A stretch of DNA of 26,869 bases from Ramlibacter tataouinensis. GTDB lineage: Bacteria; Pseudomonadota; Gammaproteobacteria; Burkholderiales; Burkholderiaceae_C. How positions within the stretch are numbered: the stretch's first letter is position 1; each line of letters starts with the position of its first letter. Under the pieces are notes generated by a model. It was not told the origin of the DNA, did not search any database, and was given only the letters and a program-made list of their open reading frames with translations. The DNA lies in assembly GCA_002427815.1 (NCBI GenBank), contig DIZF01000018.1:1-26869 (forward strand), written 5' to 3'. This document shows positions 6,769 through 14,711 of this stretch, one piece after another. Position numbers and translations under genes: made by a program.

Positions 6769-7977
6769 ATGAGCGCACTCATCGTCCTTTTGCCTCTCCA
6801 GCCGGCCGGCGCTTCCGCCGAGTTCGACTATGCGGTCACGGCCGACGGCAGCACGGTGGAAAGCCATGGCAGCGCCCAGGCGGCGCTGCTGCCGCTGCCG
6901 ACCCGGGCCGGCACCGAAGTGGTGGCGGTGGTGCCGGCGGCGATGCTCTCCTGGCACCGCCTGGAATTGCCCAAGGGTACGACCGCCGGCTCGCCGCGGC
7001 TGCGGGCGGTGCTGGATGGCCTGCTGGAAGACCAGTTGCTGGATGAACCCGAGGCGCTGCACTTCGCGTTGCCGCCACAGGCGCGCGCGGCCGTACCCTT
7101 GTGGATCGCCGCCTGCGACCGGGCCTGGCTGCGCAGCGCGCTTGCCGTGCTGGAAGCAGTGGAGCGGCCGGTATCGCGGATCGTGCCGGAATTTGCTCCG
7201 GAGGGTGAGTCGGTGCTGTATGCCGTTGGCGACGCACAGCGCCCGCTGTTGGTGGTAGCCGGCAGCGACGGCGTGATGACATTGCCGCTTTCGGCCCAGG
7301 CGCTCCCCCTGCTGCCGGCCCTGCCCGAATCCACCCGCTGCGTCGCGGAACCGGCGGTAGCCGCATTGGCCGAGCAGGTCCTGCACCAGCACCCGCTGTT
7401 GCAACAGACGCCGCAGCGCTGGGTGCAGGCGGCGCAATCGGCCTGGGACCTGGCGCAGCTGGAATTCTCCAGTTCCGGCCGGACCCGGGCCTTGAAGAAG
7501 CTGGGCACCGCGTGGTCCGACCTGATGGCCGCCCCGCAATGGCGCGCTACGCGCTGGGGTACCGTGCTGCTGGTGGCCATCAACCTGCTGGGCCTGAATG
7601 CCTGGGCCTGGCGCGAACATTCGGTGCTGGCGCAAAAGCGCGACGCGATCCGGCAGACGCTGACGCAAACCTTCCCGCAGGTCAAGGTGGTGGTGGACCC
7701 GCCCGTCCAGATGGAGAAAGAGGTGGCCGCGCTGCGCCAGGCCACCGGGGCCATGTCCGGTCGCGACCTCGAAGCGATGCTGGGCGCGCTCTCGACCTCG
7801 TTGCCTTCGCCGCGCACCGTCAGTGGCGTGGAATTCACTGCCGGTGAACTGCGAGTCAAGGGCCTGGCGGTCGCACCGGAAGACGTCGAGACGCTTGCCG
7901 CCGGTCTCAAGGCGAAGGGTTACGCCTCGGTGCCACAAGGCGACATCCTGGTGATCACGCCGGAGGCCACCCCATGA
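6769..7977 (+). CDS. gspL: T2SS platform protein GspL
   Basis: Bitopic inner-membrane protein that recruits the GspE ATPase to the T2SS platform and pairs with GspM. The 402-residue product has an N-terminal actin-like cytoplasmic domain (about residues 1-255, including VVAVVPAAMLSWHRLELP and the segment GLLEDQLLDEPEALHFAL). One membrane helix lies at 263-281 (WGTVLLVAINLLGLNAWAW). A short coiled stretch and a periplasmic ferredoxin-like domain follow (VSGVEFTAGELRVKG). Length is typical. The ATG at 6769 starts at the conserved first beta strand (MSALIVLLPL). No Shine-Dalgarno sequence is seen. It overlaps gspM by ATGA. Confidence 0.93.
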   Translation: MSALIVLLPLQPAGASAEFDYAVTADGSTVESHGSAQAALLPLPTRAGTEVVAVVPAAMLSWHRLELPKGTTAGSPRLRAVLDGLLEDQLLDEPEALHFALPPQARAAVPLWIAACDRAWLRSALAVLEAVERPVSRIVPEFAPEGESVLYAVGDAQRPLLVVAGSDGVMTLPLSAQALPLLPALPESTRCVAEPAVAALAEQVLHQHPLLQQTPQRWVQAAQSAWDLAQLEFSSSGRTRALKKLGTAWSDLMAAPQWRATRWGTVLLVAINLLGLNAWAWREHSVLAQKRDAIRQTLTQTFPQVKVVVDPPVQMEKEVAALRQATGAMSGRDLEAMLGALSTSLPSPRTVSGVEFTAGELRVKGLAVAPEDVETLAAGLKAKGYASVPQGDILVITPEATP

Positions 7978-8453
7978 ACGCGTCGGTTCTGCTGGCCCGC
8001 TGGAACGGCCTGCCCGGCCGGGAAAAGATGCTGGTGGCTGCCACGGCCGCAGTGGTGGCAGCGGTCCTGCTCTGGTTGATCGCGCTGGGACCCGCGTTGG
8101 GGGTCCTGCGTTCGGCCGACGAGCAGCATCGAACGCTCGACGCGCAGTTGCAGCATATGCGCGGGCTGCAACAGCAGGCGCAGGCCCTGCAGTCGCAGCC
8201 CAAACAAAGCCATGACGATGCAGTGCGCCGGCTGGAGCTTTCGGTGCGGCAACGGCTGGGCACGACCGCACGGACCACGGTCACCGGCGATCGGGTCAGC
8301 ATCACCCTGACCGGGACCCCGGCCGATGCCCTGGCGCAATGGGTCACGCAGGCGCGAGTGGACGCCCGGGCTTTGCCCAGCGAGGCTCGCCTCTCCCGCA
8401 ATACCGCCGGGCTGTGGGAAGGCACACTGGTGCTGTCCCTGCCGCCCCGCTGA
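7974..8453 (+). CDS. gspM: T2SS platform protein GspM
   Basis: Small bitopic inner-membrane partner of GspL. The 159-residue product has a cytoplasmic N-terminus (LLARWNGLPGREKM), one membrane helix at about residues 19-45, a heptad-like stretch rich in Gln and Leu (about residues 48-75), and a C-terminal ferredoxin-like fold (ISLTLTG-type strand, here VSITLTGTPADALAQWV). W10, R16 and E17 fit the conserved W-x4-P-R-E-R start of GspM. It starts within the gspL stop (ATGA). Confidence 0.92.
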   Translation: MNASVLLARWNGLPGREKMLVAATAAVVAAVLLWLIALGPALGVLRSADEQHRTLDAQLQHMRGLQQQAQALQSQPKQSHDDAVRRLELSVRQRLGTTARTTVTGDRVSITLTGTPADALAQWVTQARVDARALPSEARLSRNTAGLWEGTLVLSLPPR

Positions 8454-8475
8454 ACGCGGGCTTGCGCACCCTGCC

Positions 8476-9270
8476 GTGGCACGTCAGACCTCGCTTCCTC
8501 GCGCCCGCGCAGCGTGGCCCTGGGCTCTCGGCGGCGCCGTGCTCGGCCTGTTCGCCGCCCTCATCCTGTTCGCACCGGCGCGCTGGCTGGCGAGCGCCGT
8601 CGACCAGACCTCGGAGGGCCGGATCCTGCTGGTCGAGACGCTGGGCACGGTCTGGAACGGCTCGGCCCGCGTGTTGCTGACCGGCGGCGCCGGCAGCATC
8701 GATGCCACGACCCTGCCGACCCGCGTCGGCTGGCGCCTGAGGCCGCGCTGGGATGGGGTGGCAGCCGAGCTGACCTCCTCCTGCTGCACGCAACAGCCGC
8801 TGGCCCTGCGCGTGAAGAAGCGCTGGGGCGGCGTGCACCTGGAGGTCGCCGACCGGCAAAGCCAATGGCCCGCCGCATTGTTGGGAGGCTTGGGCACTCC
8901 CTGGAACACCCTGCAATTGGACGGCGGCCTGCGGCTGGAGACCCAGGGGCTTTCAGTAGAATGGGTCACAGGCCGGCTGGCCGTCGCCGGGCGGGCCGAA
9001 CTTACGGCGCAACGGCTGTCGTCGCGCCTCTCCACGTTGAGGCCCATGGGCAGCTATCGAATCACCCTGCAGGGCGGTCAGACGCCGGCCCTGCAACTGG
9101 AAACCCTGGAAGGAAGCCTGCAATTGAGCGGCAACGGACAGTGGGTGGGTTCGCGCCTGCGGTTCTCCGGCGTGGCCAGCGCCGCGCCCGAACGCGAGAG
9201 CGCGCTTTCCAACCTGCTCAACATCATCGGGCGGCGCAACGGCGCGCGCTCCGTCATCACGATAGGCTGA
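8476..9270 (+). CDS. gspN: T2SS protein GspN
   Basis: Inner-membrane-anchored T2SS component present in many, but not all, systems; its role is poorly defined. With a GTG start at 8476 the product is 264 residues: a short basic tail, one membrane helix at about 14-34 (WALGGAVLGLFAALILFAP), then a periplasmic beta-rich domain with the GspN pattern GTVWNGSARVLL and PTRVGWRLRP. An in-frame ATG at 8326 exists but lies deep inside gspM and would add 50 residues of shadow sequence before the helix, so I reject it. The gene begins 22 nt after gspM and ends one base before gspD. Confidence 0.88.
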   Translation: MARQTSLPRARAAWPWALGGAVLGLFAALILFAPARWLASAVDQTSEGRILLVETLGTVWNGSARVLLTGGAGSIDATTLPTRVGWRLRPRWDGVAAELTSSCCTQQPLALRVKKRWGGVHLEVADRQSQWPAALLGGLGTPWNTLQLDGGLRLETQGLSVEWVTGRLAVAGRAELTAQRLSSRLSTLRPMGSYRITLQGGQTPALQLETLEGSLQLSGNGQWVGSRLRFSGVASAAPERESALSNLLNIIGRRNGARSVITIG

Positions 9271-9271
9271 C

Positions 9272-11374
9272 ATGAAACATCGACTGGCTGTCCTCTGTAT
9301 CGCGTGCATGCTCGTCGCGGGTCCGCTGGGCGTCTCCCATGCCCAGCGATCCAGCGAGCCGATCACCCTGAACTTCGTCAACGCGGACATCGAGGCCGTT
9401 GCGCGCACCATGGCGGCGATCACCGGGCGCAACATCGTCGTCGATCCCCGCGTCAAAGGCACGATCAACCTGAGCACCGACCACCCGGTCGCGCCCGGGG
9501 CGGCCTACAACCAGTTCCTGGCGACCTTGCGGCTGTCCGGCTTCACGGTTGTGGACGCCGGCGGCCTGCTCAAGGTGGTGCCGGAGGCGGATGCCAAGCT
9601 GCAGGGCGGCACGGTGTCGATCGGCGCCCCCCAGGGCGGCAGCCAGATCGTGACCCAGATCTTCCGGCTGAACTATGAGCCCGCCGCCAACCTGGTGCCG
9701 ACCCTGCGGCCGCTGATCAGCCCCAACAACACCATCAACGTCAACCCCGGCAACAACTCGCTGGTGATCACCGACTACGCCGACAACCTGCAGCGGCTCG
9801 CACGCATCATCGGGGCGCTGGACGTCCCCAACGCCACGGACGTGGAGGTCATTCCACTGCGCAACGCTCTGGCTCCGGACCTCGCACCGGTGGTCCAGCG
9901 CCTGATCGACTCCAGCGCCACCGGCGGTGCGGCGGCGCCCGGCCAAGGGCAGGTCGACACCTCCTTTCGGACCACCGTGATTCCGGAAGCGCGCAGCAAC
10001 ACCCTGCTGGTGCGCGCGGCCAACCCGGCGCGGCTGAACCTGGTGCGTTCGCTGGTGGAAAAGCTCGACCAGCCGCGATCGCAAAACGCCAGCGGCAACA
10101 TCTACGTCGTCTACCTCAAGAATGCCGAAGCCACCCGGCTCGCCGTCACCTTGCGTGCGGCCATGGCCGCGAACACGGGCGGTGCCACCGGGGGTGGACC
10201 TGCCCCCAGTTCGCCGACGCCAACCGGCGGCATGTCGACGGCGGCCGGCGGCAGCCTGGCCACGGCCCCGACCCAGCCCTCGGCCCAGCCGTCCACGGGC
10301 GGGCAGATCCAGGCCGATCCCTCGACCAACTCCCTGATCATCACCGCCGCCGAGCCCCAGTACCGGCAGCTGCGCGCGGTCATCGACCGGCTCGACTCGC
10401 GCCGGGCCCAGGTGTATGTCGAAAGCCTGATCGCCGAGGTCAATGCCGACAAGGTCGCGGAGTTCGGCATCCAATGGCAGGACATCCTGGGCAACAAGAA
10501 CAACAAGAACATCGGCGTCCTCGGCACCAATTTCAACATAGGTGGCACCAACATCGTCAGCCTGCAGCAGGGGATCGCGGCCGGCACCACGCTGCCGTCA
10601 ACCGGCATCAACCTGGGCCTGGTGCGCAACACCAATGGCGTTTACCTGCTGGCCGCGCTGGCACGCTTCCTGGAGACCAACGCCGACGGCAATGTGCTGT
10701 CCACCCCGAACCTGCTGACGCTGGACAACGAGGAAGCCAAGATCGTGATCGGCCAGAACGTGCCCTTCGTGACGGGCCAGTACACCAATGCCAACACCGC
10801 CACCGGCGCGGTGAATCCGTTCCAGACCATCGAGCGCAAGGACGTCGGCCTGACGCTGCGGGTGAAGCCACAGATCAGCGAGAACGGCACCGTGAGGATG
10901 ACGATCTTCCAGGAGGTTTCCGACGTGCAGGCGTCCTCGATCAATTCGACCACCGGCCTGATCACCAACAAGCGCTCGATCGAAACCAGCGTGCTGGTGG
11001 ACGACGGCGCCATCGTGGTGCTGGGCGGCCTGTTGCAGGACCAGTACTCGGGCAACCAGGAAAAAGTGCCCGTCCTGGGAGATGTGCCGCTGTTCGGCAA
11101 TCTTTTCAGGAGCGAAAGCCGCACCCGCAAGAAGACCAATCTGATGGTGTTCCTGCGCCCCGTGATCGTGCGCGACGCCGCGCAGAGCGACGAGCTTTCA
11201 ATCGGCCGCTATGACCTCATGCGCAGCACGCAGCAAGCCGCGCAACCGGTGCAAAGCGTCGTGGTGCCCGTCAACGCAGGGCCGGTGATGTCCCCGCTGC
11301 GCCGGGTGGAACCGGCGGCAGCGCCGGCGGCCGTCCCCTCGCCGGTGCCGTCGCCCGCCCCCCTGGGCCAGTAG
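9272..11374 (+). CDS. gspD: T2SS outer-membrane secretin GspD
   Basis: Forms the multimeric outer-membrane channel of the T2SS. The 700-residue precursor has a Sec signal peptide cleaved after Ala24 (GVSHA|QR). It then has N0 (about 30-105, ITLNFVNADIEAVARTMA), N1 (about 127-185), N2 (about 190-268) and N3 (about 275-378). N3 is interrupted by a Gly/Ala/Thr/Ser/Pro-rich linker at about 302-345. The secretin core (about 385-632) carries VLSTPNLLTLDNEEAKIVIG and ends KKTNLMVFLRPVIV. The 65-residue C-terminal extension is Ala/Pro-rich. No lipobox is seen, so a separate pilotin would be needed if one is used. It lies one base after gspN and two bases before gspE. Confidence 0.97.
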   Translation: MKHRLAVLCIACMLVAGPLGVSHAQRSSEPITLNFVNADIEAVARTMAAITGRNIVVDPRVKGTINLSTDHPVAPGAAYNQFLATLRLSGFTVVDAGGLLKVVPEADAKLQGGTVSIGAPQGGSQIVTQIFRLNYEPAANLVPTLRPLISPNNTINVNPGNNSLVITDYADNLQRLARIIGALDVPNATDVEVIPLRNALAPDLAPVVQRLIDSSATGGAAAPGQGQVDTSFRTTVIPEARSNTLLVRAANPARLNLVRSLVEKLDQPRSQNASGNIYVVYLKNAEATRLAVTLRAAMAANTGGATGGGPAPSSPTPTGGMSTAAGGSLATAPTQPSAQPSTGGQIQADPSTNSLIITAAEPQYRQLRAVIDRLDSRRAQVYVESLIAEVNADKVAEFGIQWQDILGNKNNKNIGVLGTNFNIGGTNIVSLQQGIAAGTTLPSTGINLGLVRNTNGVYLLAALARFLETNADGNVLSTPNLLTLDNEEAKIVIGQNVPFVTGQYTNANTATGAVNPFQTIERKDVGLTLRVKPQISENGTVRMTIFQEVSDVQASSINSTTGLITNKRSIETSVLVDDGAIVVLGGLLQDQYSGNQEKVPVLGDVPLFGNLFRSESRTRKKTNLMVFLRPVIVRDAAQSDELSIGRYDLMRSTQQAAQPVQSVVVPVNAGPVMSPLRRVEPAAAPAAVPSPVPSPAPLGQ

Positions 11375-11376
11375 CC

Positions 11377-12765
11377 GTGCGCTATCCGCTGCCCTACGCG
11401 TTCGCGCGCGGCAACCAGCTATTGCTGGAAGACGATGGACAGGACCTCACGCTGTGGCATGCCAGCGCGCCGGCCACCGCGGCGTTCAGCGAGGTGATCC
11501 GCAAGTACGGCATTCAGTCACTGCAGGTACTCGATGCGCCGGCACTGGCCCAGCGCATCAGCGCCGCCTATGCCCAGGGCGAGTCGAGCGCGGCCACGGT
11601 TGTGAGCGAAGTCCAGAACGACGCCGACCTGTCGCGCATGATGCAGGAGCTGCCGGCCGTGGAGGATCTGCTGGAAACCAGCGACGACGCGCCGATCATC
11701 CGCATGCTCAACGCCCTGCTCACGCAGGCTGCGCGCGATGGTGCGAGCGACATCCACATCGAGCCCTACGAGCGCCATTCGAGCGTGCGATTCCGGGTCG
11801 ACGGCACCTTGCGGGAAGTGGTGCAGCCGAATCGGGCCTTGCATGCGGCGCTGATCTCGCGTCTGAAGATCATGGCCGAACTCGACATCGCGGAAAAACG
11901 CATGCCGCAGGACGGCCGCATCAGCCTGCGCATCGGCACGCGCGCGGTGGATGTGCGCGTGAGCACGCTGCCCAGCGCCCACGGCGAGCGCGCGGTGCTG
12001 CGCTTGCTGGACAAGGGCGAGACCAAGCTGAGCCTGGAATCGGTGGGAATGACCGGAGAGACCCTGCGCCGCTTCCTGGAACTGATCGCGCAGCCGCACG
12101 GCATCATCCTGGTGACCGGCCCCACCGGATCGGGCAAGACCACCACCTTGTATGCGGCGCTGAGCCGGCTCGATGCCGGCAGCAGCAACATCATGACGGT
12201 GGAAGATCCGATCGAATACGAGCTGCCGGGCATCGGCCAGACCCAGGTCAACCCCAAGATCGACCTGGACTTCGCCAAGGCCCTGCGCGCCATTCTGCGG
12301 CAGGACCCCGACATCATCATGATCGGCGAGATCCGCGATTACGAGACCGCGCAGATCGCGATCCAGGCGTCCCTGACCGGGCACCTGGTGCTGGCCACGC
12401 TGCACACCAACGACGCCGCCAGCGCGGTGACACGACTGACCGACATGGGCGTCGAGCCGTTCCTGCTCAGTTCCTCGCTGCTGGGCGTCCTGGGGCAGCG
12501 CCTGGTGCGCAAGCTGTGCCTGCAATGCCGGGGCGCCGGCTGCGCGCAGTGCAATCACACAGGCTATCAGGGCCGCACCGGGATCTTTGAGCTGATGGTG
12601 GCGAACGACGCCATCCGCGCGCAGATTCACAACCGCGCATCGGAGGCGGAAATCCGCGAAGCCGCAATCAAGGCCGGCATGACGCTGATGCGCGACGACG
12701 GCGAACGGCTGGTGCGCGAGGGCATCACTTCGCAGGCCGAGCTGGTGCGCGTCACACGCGATTAG
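11377..12765 (+). CDS. gspE: T2SS ATPase GspE
   Basis: Cytoplasmic hexameric ATPase that powers pseudopilus assembly. The product has 462 residues from a GTG start two bases after gspD. The N-terminal N1E-like domain spans about 1-100. The NTPase core has Walker A GPTGSGKTT (248-256), an Asp box (DGASDIHIEPYERH, 121-134), Walker B DPDIIMIGEIRD with Glu318, and a His box (TGHLVLATLHTND). The zinc tetracysteine motif is Cys381-x2-Cys384-x4-Cys389-x2-Cys392, much tighter than the long-loop CxxC...CxxC of classical GspE such as the Vibrio protein. The next gene in many operons, gspF, does not follow; the neighbour is on the other strand 24 bp away. Confidence 0.96.
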   Translation: MRYPLPYAFARGNQLLLEDDGQDLTLWHASAPATAAFSEVIRKYGIQSLQVLDAPALAQRISAAYAQGESSAATVVSEVQNDADLSRMMQELPAVEDLLETSDDAPIIRMLNALLTQAARDGASDIHIEPYERHSSVRFRVDGTLREVVQPNRALHAALISRLKIMAELDIAEKRMPQDGRISLRIGTRAVDVRVSTLPSAHGERAVLRLLDKGETKLSLESVGMTGETLRRFLELIAQPHGIILVTGPTGSGKTTTLYAALSRLDAGSSNIMTVEDPIEYELPGIGQTQVNPKIDLDFAKALRAILRQDPDIIMIGEIRDYETAQIAIQASLTGHLVLATLHTNDAASAVTRLTDMGVEPFLLSSSLLGVLGQRLVRKLCLQCRGAGCAQCNHTGYQGRTGIFELMVANDAIRAQIHNRASEAEIREAAIKAGMTLMRDDGERLVREGITSQAELVRVTRD

Positions 12766-12789
12766 CCGGTCACTGGCGGATGACCAGAG

Positions 12790-14451
12790 TCAGCGCAGGT
12801 AGAGCGGCATCGGCGTAAAGGTGCCATCCACGCGGTCGGGTACGTCACGCAGTTTCTGCGACTTCCACGGTGACTCGCTCCAGATGAAGGGCGTGCCGTT
12901 GAATCTCGGAGTGCCGTACAGCATCCAGAACCCGGTGGTGGTCGCCGATGTGTCCAGCGCGCCCGAAAGCTTCATGAACGCCTTCACCATCTCGGTGCTG
13001 CCGACCTTGGAGTCGATGGATCCGTCCGGAATCTGCTTGGGATAGGACGTCTCTCCGAAACCGAGGTCCCAGCGGCCGAAGATCGACAACGGGTTTTGCG
13101 GGTCGGTGTAGGTGATGACCCTCCTGGCGCTCTCCAGGTCCGTCACGCCGGGCAGGAGCTGCCTGAACTGGCGCCGCCGGGCCGGCCGGTTGTCGGTCGA
13201 TTGCAGATCGGCTCTCACCTGCAGCGAGGCGGGATAGTTGATTCCCATCAGGTAGTCCGCGGTCACCATGTCGGCGTCGTAATCGGTCGAGCAGGCTGCG
13301 CCGTCGAGGGATGCGGAGGTTACCGTGTAGGCGCCGCCATTGGAACGGTAGAAGACAAAGCAGCGGTAGGACATTTCGACCAGGCCGGTTTCATTGTTCT
13401 TGGAATCGGCGATCATGTAGCCGTTCAGGTAGGTTCCGCTGTTGTCGAGCGAGATGTACCTGAAGAAATCCGAAATCGAGCCCGAGAACTGCTCTGCCAG
13501 GGCAGCCCGCCAGAAGATCCACAGGCCGTCCGCCTTGACCACGTTCCTGGATACACGGTGCGTGGTCTCGTTGAACATGATCCCCTTGTTGTTGAATCCG
13601 AAATCGGAGTTTGAAGCGATCAGACCCGGCGTTATCGCGTTCACGGTCAGCAGGTCGCCGTTCACCGCCACGGTCTGGGACATCGTCTGGGAAAGGAAGC
13701 CATCCCAGCTGTTGTGCGCGAGGATCACCTCATTGCCGGTCCGTTTGAGGAAGGCCGAGCACTTGTCCGGCAGATCCGAGTTGCTGACCCCGCCCGCCGC
13801 CAGCTCCGGAGAGAAGGAAATCACGTCCATCACATCGCTGTACGCGTTCAGGAAATAGACGTCCATGAAGGTGAGGCCGGCGGTTTCATATCCGAGCGTC
13901 AGCTCCGCAGCCCGCAGGTAGCCGCTGTCGGGAAGCCATGTACCCGTGAAGTCAAGCGCTGGCGGCTGGTCGAGCGTGGCGCCGTGGTAGACCCCCAGCA
14001 TCCGGAACAGCAGACGCTTCAGGCGAAAGGCGACGTCGACGTCGACGTCGACGTCGACGTCGGTGGCGGGATTCTTCAGGTATTGGAAGAACGCGCTGTA
14101 GTTGCTGTTCAGTATCCGGGCAACCTGGTCCAGCTCCGCCGGCGTGGGGCCCTGCTGCCTGGGAAACGAATGCGAGGGGTCGAGCAGGTAACTCTGGTCC
14201 CAGTTGTTGTCCCTCGCGGAGCGGATCGTCGCACCCTGCAGCTTGCCCTGTACGAATCCTGCGCGGTACTCCGCTTTCAGGTCATTGGTGTCCGTCGACA
14301 CCACGGTCATGTTTGCAATGTTGTTGATCGTCTCGATCACGCCCGAGGCGTTGCCATCGAGGGCATACACAGTACGGTTGGACGAACCGTCGGAACAGGC
14401 CGACAGCATCAGAGTCAACAAGCACAGCGTGGTTTTCAATAGCTGTCTCAA
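12790..14451 (-). CDS. Phospholipase B-like (LAMA/PLBD family) lipoprotein
   Basis: Predicted lipoprotein of 553 residues. The signal ends LMLSAC19 with Ser at +2, which predicts outer-membrane sorting. The body resembles phospholipase B-like/LAMA Ntn-hydrolases. KCSAFLKRTGNEVILAHNSW contains the proposed nucleophile Cys231 and the His246-Asn247-x-Trp motif. Further matches are TPGLIASNSDFGFNN, then DNSGTYLNGYMIAD with Asn337 (NSGTYNNQ in eukaryotic PLBDs), and GSIDSKV near residue 480 (CYDTKV-like). By family analogy, self-cleavage before Cys231 would give an N-terminal piece and a catalytic C-terminal chain. Residues 131-140 are (Asp-Val)5. The TTG start at 14451 is forced by an upstream in-frame TGA and has a weak ribosome-binding site. 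Base composition looks more AT-rich than the neighbours, so transfer is possible. The substrate is unknown; acyl-amide or lipid hydrolysis is inferred. Confidence 0.75.
   Translation of the reverse strand: MRQLLKTTLCLLTLMLSACSDGSSNRTVYALDGNASGVIETINNIANMTVVSTDTNDLKAEYRAGFVQGKLQGATIRSARDNNWDQSYLLDPSHSFPRQQGPTPAELDQVARILNSNYSAFFQYLKNPATDVDVDVDVDVAFRLKRLLFRMLGVYHGATLDQPPALDFTGTWLPDSGYLRAAELTLGYETAGLTFMDVYFLNAYSDVMDVISFSPELAAGGVSNSDLPDKCSAFLKRTGNEVILAHNSWDGFLSQTMSQTVAVNGDLLTVNAITPGLIASNSDFGFNNKGIMFNETTHRVSRNVVKADGLWIFWRAALAEQFSGSISDFFRYISLDNSGTYLNGYMIADSKNNETGLVEMSYRCFVFYRSNGGAYTVTSASLDGAACSTDYDADMVTADYLMGINYPASLQVRADLQSTDNRPARRRQFRQLLPGVTDLESARRVITYTDPQNPLSIFGRWDLGFGETSYPKQIPDGSIDSKVGSTEMVKAFMKLSGALDTSATTTGFWMLYGTPRFNGTPFIWSESPWKSQKLRDVPDRVDGTFTPMPLYLR
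14031..14062. repeat. CGACGT hexanucleotide tandem repeat
   Basis: A 32-nt run of 5.3 perfect copies of CGACGT inside the phospholipase B-like gene, encoding (Asp-Val)5 on the minus strand. Each unit also reads as overlapping GACGTC and GTCGAC palindromes. The unit is a multiple of three, so slippage would change the number of Asp-Val pairs without breaking the frame. Confidence 0.95.
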
Positions 14452-14483
14452 GAACGCCCGTTTCTGAATCCACCATCAGGTGC

Positions 14484-14500
14484 TTCAAAACGGATTTGAA
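14484..14500. promoter_or_regulatory. Inverted repeat upstream of the phospholipase B-like gene
   Basis: TTCAAA-ACGGA-TTTGAA is a perfect 6+6 inverted repeat centred about 41 bp upstream of the TTG start at 14451, in the divergent region before the DUF1345 gene. It could be an operator. No convincing -35/-10 pair was found around it, so the assignment is weak. The rest of 14452-14711 shows nothing clear. Confidence 0.3.
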
Positions 14501-14711
14501 CGATTCTTCCGATCGACAGGCGTCCCCAAGACGACACGCGACAACGCCACACCTCCAGGTTCCACTCACGCCAGAAGACAGGGCATGGACCCGGGCCGGC
14601 TCAAAGCGCTTGAGGCCGAATCAGCTCATCCTGTGCAAGGGCAAGCGTGCACTCGCGGGTTCGCAAGCGCCGTGGGACACTCACGGCTTCGAACCCACAC
14701 GACCGTCCGGC

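Noticed and set aside
6755..6772. Five-codon ORF overlapping the gspL start (ATG TCA CCC ATT CCA TGA)
   Set aside because: Too short and without a ribosome-binding site; such overlaps arise by chance, and there is no sign of regulatory function.
5410..8271. Very long open frame (953 codons) on the minus strand across gspJ-gspM
   Set aside because: It is antisense to four well-identified T2SS genes; the translation is rich in Arg, Gln, His and Pro with no domain, as expected for the opposite frame of GC-rich coding DNA.
8326..8475. ATG 8326 as the gspN start
   Set aside because: It lies 128 bases inside gspM and adds a non-family Arg/Pro-rich stretch; GTG 8476 gives a normal basic tail and membrane helix.
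14031..14062. Tandem repeat as a CRISPR or origin iteron
   Set aside because: Units are contiguous hexamers with no spacers, inside a coding frame; neither a CRISPR array nor an iteron array fits.
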